Position numbers and translations under genes: made by a program. From Conchocele bisecta (lineage: Eukaryota; Mollusca; Bivalvia; Lucinida; Thyasiridae), in the NCBI GenBank assembly GCA_029237695.1, contig CM055273.1, forward strand, positions 61,927,968-61,991,967: 64,000 nt of DNA, in the 5' to 3' direction. Under the pieces are notes generated by a model, which did no database searches, was not told where the DNA came from, and saw only the letters and a list, made by a program, of their open reading frames with translations. This document shows positions 22,452 through 33,478 of this stretch, in pieces. How positions within the stretch are numbered: the stretch's first letter is position 1; every line of letters starts with the position of its first letter.

Positions 22452-22717
22452 CATAGAGAATAGTAGGTTAGTGCCGTGAATGGGAAAAAATATCTGGCAA
22501 AGCTCAAGAAACGGGATGGGCGAGGCTCTGCCGAGCACATCCAGTTTCCGTGCCGCGCCAGATATTTTTTCCTATTCACGGCACTAACCTACTATTATAT
22601 TTATCCCGTGAACACCTACAAATGGCTGTAAAATGCAAAAATAGTATTGACTGGATATCAAAAATGTTTCACGGCACCGTGTTTCACGGCACATACGCAC
22701 TGTGTTGACGGGATAAA
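22452..22717. mobile_element. Double-hairpin element, family B, inside MULE relic
   Basis: Complete copy TAGAGAATAGTAGGTTAGTG to GTGTTGACGGGATAAA. The transposase similarity stops at its left edge (HPNIY) and resumes at its right edge (LVEVFKKEQS), which dates the insertion after the transposase was in place. Confidence 0.85.
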
Positions 22718-22906
22718 CACTGGTAGAGGTATTCAAGAAGGAGCAGTCCGTTAATGGAGTTCGTCTACTTCAGCACGCGAATGGTGGAAAACGACGTCCG
22801 AAGAAGCTGAAGTACATTGTCATTGAAAACCGTCTGGTACAGCTGAAACAGCAGCTACTGAATACGGACGATGCAGCGTCACATTTGATTAAATTAGGAC
22901 AATAAA

Positions 22907-24028
22907 CACAAATAGGTGGTGTTCCATTTTATGAGGAAATATATTGTTTCAATCGCAAATGTGCTGAGTAAAACAAAACTGAGTTGTTTTAGTGGTGTTG
23001 ATCATGATATAAACTGTCAAGTTAAAACGCATAGCTGATCAGGATCTACACATTTTAAATTACATATGTATGTTAAATAAAAGTTACTTCTGATCAGGAA
23101 CTACACTGTAACTTAATAGAATATAGTGTCCAAATGTGCTAATTTAACATTAGTAGTTATAGCTGATCAGGATCTACATAATACAAATTGTGACGTTTTT
23201 GTTTCCTGCTTGATTTAATGATTCATTACATGTACATATTTAAAACATTTAATAGCTAATAAAGTCATGTTTATATACACACGTTTACTTTACTTTAACC
23301 CAAATTGTGGTATGTAACTTTCTGCTGTGCAGAATAGCAATTTTGACCAATTATCACCAATTAAGTCCATTGTTAAGCATAACAATAATGTCTCGCTTTC
23401 CCAACATGCAAAGCCCCAAAATTTCTACCTGAAATGCATAATGTTGGGAAAGTGAGAACACCCCATATGCATATACATTTGCAATTTATTCCTCAATGAA
23501 AGTATTTTGATAAATCTCTACACTGTTAGCCATTAAGTTCATCTTATTTACCCATACCAATAACAAATGATCAGTGCCTATACTGTTCGCCATTTAATCG
23601 GTATGCTTTATCTTATTCCTCCTTGAAACGACATGATCAGATGCTACACTGTGCCATTTTGTTTCTCTTATTTACCCATGCCAAAAAAAAAATCAGTTAC
23701 TATTCTATGCCTTCCAGTAATTCCATATCTAAGCTCATAATCAATATGTGCCACTTGATCGGAAATATATATCGTTGTCAGATCAGGGCTGACCTGTTCG
23801 CTGTTGATGTGCATGCGTCCGGCAAGTGTGTGGGAAGTTCTGTCGTATTTCCGTATATATCGTAAAGTTAAATTCCCCCACCCCAAAAGAAAATATATAT
23901 CATTTTTATGTATGATATTTTTCGTAAATAAGTGGATAGTTAACAAAAGATTCATTGCATTTCATTTGATGTGACCTGAAACGTTTGTCAATTTTTCGAC
24001 TGTATTTACAAAGATGTAGGCTTTATTA
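22907..24028. other. Intron 3 sequence, little recognised
   Basis: The first 550 bp should be the 3' part of the MULE element. GATCAGGATCTACA occurs repeatedly (about 23037, 23164), a phrase also found inside families E and J. No other coding similarity was seen. Confidence 0.4.
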
Positions 24029-24180
24029 TATGAATGAATGGCCTTTTTGTGGAATTTATCGGGGTATAAACTTGGAAAAGTCGCGGGAATACTGGACGAA
24101 GCGATACAAAATTACAATTTTCAAAAAAAAATCAAAACAAAAAAATAAATTCTTTTTTTTTTCAAAAATTGTAATTTTTG
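24029..24180. mobile_element. Family C element, left part (split)
   Basis: GAATGAATGGCCTTTTTGTG to an A/T-rich pair of arms (AAAATTACAATTTTC with its complement). The rest of this copy lies at 25794-26074, beyond a 1.6 kb insertion. Confidence 0.8.
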
Positions 24181-24184
24181 TTAA

Positions 24185-25789
24185 AGGCCCAACTGGGATA
24201 TAAAAGCCACCAGATGGCGTTGGGCAGGCTTTTTGATAATTTTATGCATGCTTCACTTCAGGGACACATTTTCAGTTATTTTAGAAATACCACTGAACAA
24301 ATAATTACACTATTTCACACAGACATAGATAATATAACTTTGGAAGGTTTAGAAAAATTTGGATTTAAGAAAACAAATGTAAATGTGCTTTTGAAGTAAT
24401 ACAATGTACTCAACTGACAACTGATTCAAACTTGCCGGGCGGAGCGTAGCTGTTACATATGTAATTCATGCATAGAGCTGAGTTCATGACCCGACATTGT
24501 AAACAATCCCACGTGTTTAGTAATAACGCTAACAGCTATAACTGCCTGTATGGTCAACATCAGACAGTGTGCCAGCCGCACAACTTTGATTTTGGACAGT
24601 AATATCAAATTAAATGTGTGGTTGGTATGCACATAACAAGGTGAATGAAACAAAACCATGGTTTAATAGACCAGCAAGAGAAATATTTCGCCTAGAACTT
24701 GATACAGTGGCTGTGAAAATGCAGTATATACTAATTATAAACAGCATATACTCGGTTAGTATGCACAGTCACAAAACAGCATGTATGTGCAGTCTGATCT
24801 GGAATGTACATGACTACATGAATTCAAGTTTTCTAGCAGCCTTATTTCCTGTATCCTAACACGTACCAGTGTGGCTATTTCAACACTGGTCTCTAATTAG
24901 CTGTCAGCATATATTATATCTGCAGCATTATGCAGTCTAACTGGGACTGGGTTATCTGTGGAATGACATGACACAGTTACACATTTTTATCAAATACCGA
25001 CTTATTACAAACACATATTCTTATATATTGGTTACTACATGTACTTACAAAATACATCGGAGATAGGAACCTTGTTCAGGTCCAGAAGTACAATATAGGT
25101 TTCACTATATATACATGACACACTCTAAGTAACGGACACGTGGACATGCGTATCCCCGGATCAGCTGGTGCATCCTCGCAGCCTCATCAGGATCTACACT
25201 GTTAAGTTTGGTGGTCATTCATGGTGGCTCTAATTAATGATGTAAACTGCATCATGATGTAGTCATGTGCTATCTGAATGTGAGTTAAACTGATCAAACA
25301 CTCAATAAGCCCCAGTTTGTCATTGTGTAACACATGGAAAGGTGTTTCATTAAATTTTGCGTGTTTCTATTTTTAATAATTTATATAATAGCATCAGAAT
25401 ACTCTTTGCTTTGAAATAGTTAGCAGCAAAATACTATATAAGTTTTAACACTTTTAGTAAATTCTCAATTATTTTCCTGCACAACTAAAACATACAGACA
25501 CTAGTATAGGGACTGGTATATATTGTATCATTTGTGTGTTTTATGGGACCACACGTTTGATAACAAACCTACATACCATATATCTAGATACTGGTCAGTA
25601 TGAAACACCTACACTGGCTATCCAGCAGCCCCCTCACTGTTCTACATTGGGAGCAGACGACAAACATGTGCTGCTGTTTATGTGTTCTATTTATAAAGCC
25701 AGTGTATAACTGACAGGCTAGGGACGCTATCAGTAATTGGATATGCCCCTCCTACAAAATTCGGTACCAGGGCACCGATTGTTGGGCCT
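24185..25789. mobile_element. TTAA-flanked 1.6 kb insertion
   Basis: The element starts AGGCCCAAC and ends GTTGGGCCT (9-bp inverted ends) with TTAA on each side (24181-24184, 25790-25793). Removing it rejoins the two halves of a family C element, as in the uninterrupted copy at 31618. TTAA duplication is the hallmark of piggyBac-type transposition, but the ends do not look like canonical piggyBac ends. A 73-residue open frame (24178-24399) has no recognised similarity. Confidence 0.7.
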
Positions 25790-25793
25790 TTAA

Positions 25794-26074
25794 GGCCTCG
25801 TCCAGTACTCCCGCGACTTTTCCAAGTTTATATCCCCGATAAATTCCACAAAAAGGCCATTCATTCCTTATAATTCCAGCATTTGAAATAAATTCATCAA
25901 GAAAATGTGTTTATTTTCCGTTTTCTTACTTAAGAACTATTTTAACTGCGCCTCACGGTTACGGAATGTAGTTCGGCGTGGGAGTTTACTAGTATATAAA
26001 TTTTGGACAGAGACTTGTTACGGGCCAATCAAATGTTAGGGAATTGTGTAAATATTTTTGTGCTGGAATTATAT
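25794..26074. mobile_element. Family C element, right part (split)
   Basis: Resumes at GGCCTCGTCCAGTACTCCCG and continues through AAAAAGGCCATTCATTCC, the CACGGTTACGGAATGTAG tail and GTGCTGGAATTA. Confidence 0.8.
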
Positions 26075-26080
26075 GACATA

Positions 26081-28193
26081 TGTCCGAATTGCATTTTGTA
26101 AAATTCTCATACATGTATATGCGATATGGCATAATGTGGCATAATCTAGACAAACAATATCTATATGTCTAGTTATCTATATATGAGCCGCTTAAAGACA
26201 ACATTTTCAATTTTTACTTTTTCGCGTTTTCTGAATTGTACATCTTTTAAAAGCCATATGCCGCAAAAATTATCAATGTATCCGAATTATGTTTCATTTT
26301 AGAAGTAGTTTTACGACGCGTGGTAAAAACTTATATGACGTTTTAGATCAATGACTTCGAAATTACGACGTTTTTATCAACGGCGTATACAATGGGTGCT
26401 GATCCGGACAAATCTTTTATCGCATGTCAACCAAATTTGGATATCTGGTAGCCTGGCCAAGTGTCTCCCATTAGGCCAAGACAAAGTATGAAAATAATGT
26501 TTATGGCTCGTGTTGCAGTTGCTAACGTAACGTCATGTTTTGGATTGCGGCCCAAGTAACGTAATTTCGTATGAATACTTTTAAAATAAGGCACAGTGAG
26601 GCGTTTCCCTGTTGTTTGCTGCTGTCTGAAATAATTTTGGGGAATAATAGCGACATCATTTAACATTTCGTATGCGACGAAATATTTTAAAGTAGGCAGT
26701 AGGCCGCTTATAACATTAACTTTGTGATAAAACACGATACCGGGCAGATTTGGTAGCGTGATACCTTATAATTGTCGCCGTGTGTCTTTCTTGAGGATCG
26801 CATTACCATCGCCTGATATACATTAGTATGCAGTCAAGTAATAAACTGATGATTTGATACTACAAAAGCACGTTCGACTACAAAAGCAAGTTTATAACCA
26901 TCACATTTCCAATTAATATGTTGATGCATTTATTTTAATTTCAATGCAAACACCGGATATTTATGTCATTATATAGCTGCGTGTCTACCTCCCTTTGTGA
27001 TAAAATGAGTGGAATTAAATGGCATATCATTCGCTAAGTACTGGATAGAATTTTTCAAAAGTCTCAATTTAGCAAGATAATAGATGGTAATATCGTTGGC
27101 ATACACTAGGTTGTTCATATTTAAGATTATTTAGGAATCAAAGTGCAGTGTAAGCGAAGACTTCGCTGATATGTAGCCAGTTAAATGATGCGTTCACCAT
27201 TTTGAATTCATAAGAACAACCGACGAAAAAGAGTAAAAATGTCAAAGAACGACAGTTAGGCGACAATGTACAGTGCCTGAAGCATTTATAAGTCATTGAT
27301 GCTGCGAGGAACACGTGCAAGTATCCTTGCTACAATATTTTGTCACGACACCATGGCCATAACGTCAAACGTCACAAGTACGTGACGTCAAGTCATGACG
27401 TCATAATATGTGTACCGAGGTACAAGGTATCGCGTCTCATATTAGTGAAAGATTCAGTAAGTTATCATTTTTCCGTTTTCTCTTCACACTTAATGTTAAC
27501 TGACACCAGTAAACGTAAATGGGAGGGAAAACTGTGAAATTTTACGGCGACGCTAGACAATTTGAAACGTCGTTTTTCCGACGTCGTTTACCGCTTTTCA
27601 TGACGTTGTCATTAAGCCCGGTTTTCGTATGGCGCGGCCCATATCAACTAGCGGTTTTTATAAAACATAACATAAGGAGCTAACTTGTTCGTTCAATTCA
27701 TTGGTAAACATTTCTTTCAATGTTTCTTGCCTTCAAAATAAGATTGTTGTTAGATTAAAATTCACGTCAGCACGTTTAGCAAGGGTATGTTCCGAAAGTG
27801 TCAATAAATCTGCTAATTAGTCCCGAGTTTTTATTGGCTGTTGATCATCTCGCAGATAAATGAGGCACAGTGAAGGAAAACTTGAAACTTTTCTATTGTT
27901 TATGATTTTAACAATACTAAAAAGCAGATTAATGGCAAACGTAGAAAATCAAGGTAAGTTCGTGAACAAAATTACCTAAATGGCAAAAATTACAAATATT
28001 TAGTCCAAACACTGAATTTGGTGGGATTTTTAAAGGACTTAATATACGTAAAGTCATACTTATTTTAAACACATCACGTAAAGCACATCGTGGCTGCACA
28101 CATGTCTATAAATTACAAAATATATGAATACCCCGAAATCTCCGACTACCCCGAAAACTGGCGTCTCGACCATACATTATTCAATACCATCCA
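26081..28193. other. Intron 3 sequence, nothing recognised
   Basis: No foldback family, tandem array or protein similarity was recognised. A 102-codon open frame on the minus strand (26427-26735) has no recognisable domain and is probably chance. Confidence 0.4.
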
Positions 28194-30637
28194 GATACCT
28201 ATAATCATGCTACGTGAGTTTTCGTGCCCACGTCATGTCGTGCGATTGACGCTTCACGCGTTATATTACGTCACGTTTGGACGCTGCCTTTGAAACAGTA
28301 GACATGAATCAGGGACCATACTGGCATACATATCCTTCGTCCCAGCATGAATCAACGTCCGGATACCAAGCAAATCCAGCTTATATCTCTAAATATTACT
28401 TTTAAACCACCCAAGAAAAATAGCGTTCATTTTGCGCAAATATATCGAAGAGTTACCGATTTTCGTGCCCATAAGGAATAAAGTATAAAACAAATAGCAT
28501 AAACGACTTTCTTGAACATATATAAACCATCAACAAATACTGCAACCATCCCTCCATCACTTCACATGATAACTGAGTTCATTCATGGAACATTGACACT
28601 AATATGTTAGTGATGTCGTGTAATAATATGACGTAATTGTTGGCAGGGTAAACAGTATTCGTACAGTTCCGGGAAATGAGTGTGTGAGGTTTCATGGAGG
28701 TTTCCTAAATTATGTTGACAGAACAAATATAACAAGGATGTTTCTTATTTTGTTTATAATTAAATTAATAAAATATAATGTGAAAGATACAGTGTATTAC
28801 CCACGAGAGTATATGCCGTATTTAATCGGCAAAACTATTCGCAAAAGTCCCGATATTCTCGTTGACATTCGTGTAATGTGTGTGTGGCGATCTTAAGAAA
28901 AGCATGTAGATTTAAATTTGTCACTACTAAAACGAAGAATCATCATGAAACTTTACGTACATTGTCCAATTGTAGGTATGCATTAGCTAGCCTATATATC
29001 CAAAATTATTGTGCATTAGATGTCTAAACTATTCTGAGACTCAAAATGTAAAACTTTGTTAAGACCCCTTTAAACACACGGATATCGTTGGGCGACCATT
29101 GAGCGATCCAAAATTGGCCCGATCTCTCGACGATCTCTCAAAGCCCCGAAAAAGTCGTTTCTGTGTAAACGCTTGGGAGATCATTGTGCGCTCGTTGTGC
29201 GATCAAAACGCAAATTTTGGCCAACTGTCATGGCGATCTATAAAGATCTTGGAGCGACCTTGGCGCTCTAATCTCTCAATGGTCTCTCAGCGGTCTCCAC
29301 CGAGGTCAAATTGAATGAACTCCATTGGTCTTTCATCGGACGCTCAACGATCCCTCACTTATCTCTCAGACATCTCTACCTTCGGGGCGGAACAATTTGG
29401 CGTTTCATTGAAATATCCCTGAGAGATCATTGAGAGATCAATGAGATCGTTGAGCGCTCCTTGGGCGCTCCTTGAGAGACCGTTGAGAGAGTGCTTCCCT
29501 CGGCGATTGTTGAGAGATTGTTTTGGACCGAGTCAAAACTTTGAGGAGACCATCGCGACCGTGGAGATCACTGGAAGATCATTGAGATCATTGAGAGATC
29601 ATTGAGAGACCATGGCGATTGCTAGGGGCTCATTGAAAGATCGTTGAGAGATCTGGACATTTTTTCATCGCTCAACGGTCTCTCAACTGTCGCCACCTCT
29701 GTGTAAAGGGGTTTAAATAAGCAACTTAGTATAGCTGTTTCCAAATTTCTTCTTTGGACTACATTTGGGCCACAGGCATTCGGCGTGTTTCGGCTTTCAT
29801 CGGTATAACTCTATATATATGAACAAGGCTTCTAACTGTGGTCGGACACGATTTTATTAACGCTAATGTGAATATTTTGGCGGAAAGTGCGCATGTTCAT
29901 TTGAGAATTATTATTAGCTTGCTAAAATAACATAGTTAGTACATAACTCTGCAAAGAATATCGAATTACAGCTGCTTTTCCTAGGTCGGTCACCACAACC
30001 TCGTATCATGACAAATGAAAGAATGTGTTTAAGGCTCTAACGTCAATATTGTAGTGACAAGTTCATACGATCATTTGAGATTTATCGTTATCCTGCAGAA
30101 ATACATAGAGTAAATAGAAAATTACAATTTTAAAGATGTTTTGTTATGATACGATGTCGTGTACGACCAAAGTTGGAAGCCTTGTTCATATATATATAGA
30201 GAGTTATACCGATGAAAGCAGAAACACGCCGAATGCCTGTGATTTGGGCCCATATATATGCACTAATAATCGGTGTTTACGTGTGAGGTAATCCAGGCCA
30301 CCGTGTCAGAAAACCCTAAAATTCGATAAACAACAACAAATGTTTACTTGTCAAAATGTGTCAACAACACTGTGGCTGTGCGTGAGTTTGTTACTTAACA
30401 TTTTAGACAAAATGAAAAAACACATTAGTAGATTTGCGCAAAATGAACGCTGTCTTTCTTGGGTGGTTTTAAATTAACATTTAGAGATATAATCTGTATG
30501 TGTTTGATATCACGACGTTGATTCGTGTTTGCTGTTTCAAAGGCAGCGTCCAAAACGTGACATAATATAACGCGTTCACGTCAATCGCGCGACATGACGT
30601 GGGCACGAAAACTGACGCAGCACGTTGATAGGTACTA
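28194..30637. repeat. Inverted repeat with arms of about 200-250 bp
   Basis: Left arm 28194-28445 and right arm about 30435-30637 are reverse complements. Shared blocks include TTTTCGTGCCCACGTCATGT, GACGCTGCCTTTGAAACAG and AATAGCGTTCATTTTGCGCA (with small changes). Its span overlaps a second inverted pair (28905/30975), giving an interleaved order. Confidence 0.8.
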
Positions 30638-30975
30638 ATTAATGTATATTTTCATCTTCATCATTTTGTCTAAAATTTTCATTTCACCAATTCCCGTTCT
30701 TGCCACATTATGACAAGTAAACGCCGATTATTAGTGCATAGAGGGGCTCAATGTAATGCAAAAAAAAATGAATTTGGAAACAGCTAGTTGCTTATTTTAG
30801 TACTGATCTTTAGTACTGATATTAATAAACGTTTTATATTTTGAGTTTTAGAATTGTCAGACATATAATTCACACTAATTTTGGATATAGCTAATGTATA
30901 CCTACAATTGCAAAATGTACGTAACGTTTTGTGATTCTTCTTCATTTTAGTAACGACACATGTAAATTTGTATTG
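28905..30975. repeat. Second, interleaved inverted repeat
   Basis: 28905-29063 plus 29713-29775 match the reverse complement of about 30735-30975. Shared blocks include ACAATTGTAGGTAT-like CAATTGTAGGTATGCATTAG, ATATCCAAAATTA and AGCTGTTTCCAAATT. A third pair (29765-29850 with 30152-30247, GGCATTCGGCGTGTTTC) lies inside. The left arm is split by the element at 29064. Confidence 0.75.
29064..29712. mobile_element. Foldback element made of GAGAGATC-type short repeats
   Basis: Ends ACCCCTTTAAACACA and TGTGTAAAGGGGT are inverted repeats. The interior is an irregular array of units such as ATTGAGAGATC and its complement GATCTCTCAA, reversing orientation between the left and right halves. The matching inverted arm near 30800-30870 lacks this segment, giving an empty-site comparison. 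Adjacent TTAAG/TTAAA may be a target duplication. Confidence 0.7.
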
Positions 30976-31029
30976 TTACATGGTTTCCGTTGTTTGCACA
31001 TATGTGCAAACAAATAGCGCGTGCTGTTT

Positions 31030-31400
31030 CCACATGGCTTTAGGCAATGCTCATTCCGGGGCCGCGCGTAATGGAAGTGCCTTCATGACGTCACTACGCG
31101 GAAGTGCCTTCATGACGTCACTACTTCATGACGCGGCCCCGGAATATGCATACCGAAAATTATCTACGTGAATGGGACGATTTTTAAAAGTACTGAAAAT
31201 ACTGAATATAATGCTCAAATTACATCAGTTTTTTGTTGGAAATGTAACAATAACGTTTGATCATGTCCAGCCGTGTGCAAACGTTTGCCGTGGCCCTCGG
31301 GAACTGTTTGAACCCGCGGCCTGCGGCCTTGGGGTTCAAACAGTTCCCTCGGGCCACAGCAAACGTTTGCACACGGCTGGACATGATCAAACCTTATAAT
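31030..31400. mobile_element. GC-rich element, family P, with 139-bp hairpin
   Basis: The inverted pair GCATTCCGGGGCCGCG-like (31050) and CGCGGCCCCGGAATATGC (31131) is followed by a long hairpin at 31255-31393. Its arms carry GATCATGTCCAGCCGTGTGC and GGGAACTGTTTGAACCC, and the centre is CGCGGCCTGCGGCCTTGG. GGAAGTGCCTTCATGACGTC is repeated twice (31073, 31100). Confidence 0.75.
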
Positions 31401-31617
31401 GCTTTTCTTAGATTCTGCATCGCCACACGCACACAACGCACCATTTCCTGGAAGGACACGAGTACTGTTTACCCAGTCTACAATTACGCCATATTACATG
31501 ACGTCACAAACATAGACAGCGTTCGTACCAATGTTTCATGAATGAACTCGGATGGCATGTGAACTGATTGAGGGTGGTAGTCTTTGTTCGTGATTTATAT
31601 CTGTTCAGGCAAGTCGT

Positions 31618-32043
31618 TTATATAGGAATGAATGGCCCTTTTGTTGAATTTATCGGGGTATAAACTTGGAAAAGTCGCGGGAATACTGGACGACGCGATA
31701 CAAAATTACAATTTTCGAAAAAAAAAATATATATATTATTTTGTTTCGAAGATTGTAATTTGTTTAAGGCCTCGTCCAGTATTCCAGCGACTTTTCCAAG
31801 TTTATATCTCCGATAAATTCCACAAAAAGGCCATTCATTCCTTATAATTCCAGCATTTGAAATAAATTCATCAAGAAAATGTGTTTATTTTCCGTTTTCT
31901 TAAGAATTATTTTAACTGCGTCTCACGGTTACGGAAAGTAGTTCGGCGTGGGAGTTTACTGGGATATAAATTTTGGACACAGACTTGTTTAGGGCCAATC
32001 AAATGTTAGGGAATTGTGTAAATATTTTTGTGCTGGAATTATT
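31618..32043. mobile_element. Foldback element, family C (uninterrupted copy)
   Basis: Runs from TTTATAGGAATGAATGGCC through an A/T hairpin to GGCCATTCATTCCTTATAAT and the tail ending GTGCTGGAATTA. It serves as the empty-site reference for the insertion at 24185. Confidence 0.85.
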
Positions 32044-32159
32044 TGTTTTTACTTTACTCATTATGGGCACGAAAACCGGTAACTCCTCGGTATATGCAAC
32101 AAAACTGACTTTTACCAGTTTGGATAGCATTGTACATTATAATATAGTATACTAACGGG

Positions 32160-32425
32160 CGACTTTAACCAATAGCGGACGATTTGACCAAATAGCGGAC
32201 GATATGACTTGCGGACGATTTGCCTTGTATTCATTAACGTACCTTGTAACAATTTCATATACAATCAATTAAATACATTATTGTAGTGTATGGTTACTTT
32301 TCCCGTATATCTTAACATATTATCCAGAAAAATCTGGTCTCTTATGTCCAGAAATCTGGTCCGTTTCGCCTGAAATCTGGTCCGTTATGCCCTGGTCCGT
32401 TTTGTCCATGGTCTGTTATGTCCAT
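32160..32425. repeat. Short arrays GCGGACGATTTG and AAATCTGGTCCGTT
   Basis: Three to four units built on TAGCGGACGATTTGACC (32163-32226) and, 100 bp on, five to six units built on CTGGTCCGTTTTGTCCATGG (32330-32425). The period is about 18-22 bp. The layout recalls the array at 20315. Confidence 0.65.
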
Positions 32426-32955
32426 GGTCAGTAGTGTTCATAATACTACCGTGCAAATGTCAGTTGAAATTACACCAATAATAGCAAAGATGACGTCCAT
32501 CAGGCAATACTTTCGAGCTAATTCCCGTGTCATTTGATTACCCGCAAATAACCAGTGCTGCATCAAAGATTATTAATTTAAAGGTATAACATATACAAAT
32601 TAAATGACAGTGACCCAGACAGTCTGTCCCTTCGAGCGACTCGTGACCTCTCGGTTGTCGCTCGGGCTCGCTTGACGACAATAAAATGCCGTCCAATGTC
32701 ATTAGGGAGTAAGTAACATGTTGATGGTTTTGATTTTTAAAAGACCTTCTTTGCGTTTAAAAGTATAATATTTGTATAATACCTATTAATTAGAATGTGA
32801 GGGAGGCATTTTAAAACAGTAAAACATTCTTTGAAATGTCACCCGGATGTAAGAATTATGTAACTTGCTCCCATTTGTCATTGTTCCTTGCTAATATCAT
32901 GTTTGAAAATGAAATGGTAAAAGGGAGTAGTGACATAATAGCAGCATGGATGTAT

Positions 32956-33478
32956 ACTGTCTGTTTCACGAAAGCTGCCCAAATTTTACGGCTATGTAAA
33001 CAATTCAAAAACAAGATTTCTTTTGATAATATTAAATTAAAGGAAAAATTAAGAATGAGCCTTCTTTTTATTTCGTGAAATTCGGTCAAATATTGATTTT
33101 ATTACGAAAAATTGATTTGTCTATGGGAATTTAACATGGGGGAAAAAGAGGTAAAGCAGTGTGGGAGGAGTAAAAAAAGGAAATATTTTGGAAATTGACT
33201 CCGAAACCTGACTAGATAGCTTGGAAATGATCTAACTAAGAAAACAAAAGTTAAATTTTGAAAATCGGTCCAGTATTTCTAAAATTAAAAAAAAAATTCC
33301 CATGTTAACATGGGGAAATTTTTTTTCGCAATAAAATCAATATTTGACCAAATTTCACGAAATGAAAAGAAGGCTCATTCTTAAATTTTGATAACATTTA
33401 ATATTATCGAAAAAAATATTGTTTTCGTATTGTTTATATGGGTGTAAAATTTGGGCAGCTTTCGTGAAACAGACAGTA
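32956..33478. mobile_element. Foldback element, family H (clean copy)
   Basis: 523 bp with long inverted arms. Ends are ACTGTCTGTTTCACGAAAGC and TTCGTGAAACAGACAGT; inner arms carry AAGAATGAGCCTTCTTTT. The middle contains GGAAATTGACTCCGAAACC, also present in the copy at 10888. Confidence 0.85.

Larger units (their letters stand above)
21505..22906 (+). pseudogene. MULE transposase relic, C-terminal part
   Basis: Fragments in order resemble the C-terminal half of MULE-domain transposases that are abundant in bivalves. They are an acidic DFEAAAEHAVIAVDPDV stretch (about 21630), VFFHYTQCVWRKVQ (about 22105), the YVTEHWVGG stretch (22305), PRTTHHMEGWH and HPNIY (22365-22440), then LVEVFKKEQS (22722) to a TAA near 22906. 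The frame is broken by small indels, by a foldback with tandem duplication (21686-22097) and by a family B insertion (22452-22717). The DDE catalytic residues are not recognisable in what remains. It is a dead copy. Confidence 0.7.
21096..23457 (+). mobile_element. MULE-type DNA transposon with repeated terminal motif
   Basis: TCTCACTTTCCCAACAT occurs twice at the left (21096, 21137). At the right it occurs inverted at 23441-23457 and in direct orientation at 23391 with one change. The decayed MULE transposase lies between. The shared terminal motif and the position make these the likely terminal inverted repeats. No clear target duplication was seen, so boundaries are provisional. Confidence 0.55.

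Noticed and set aside
24178..24399. 73-codon frame at the left end of the TTAA element as transposase
   Set aside because: Too short, no catalytic motif, and it crosses the element boundary.
26427..26735. 102-codon minus-strand frame
   Set aside because: No recognisable motif, no splice or start context; length is within chance for a 64 kb window.
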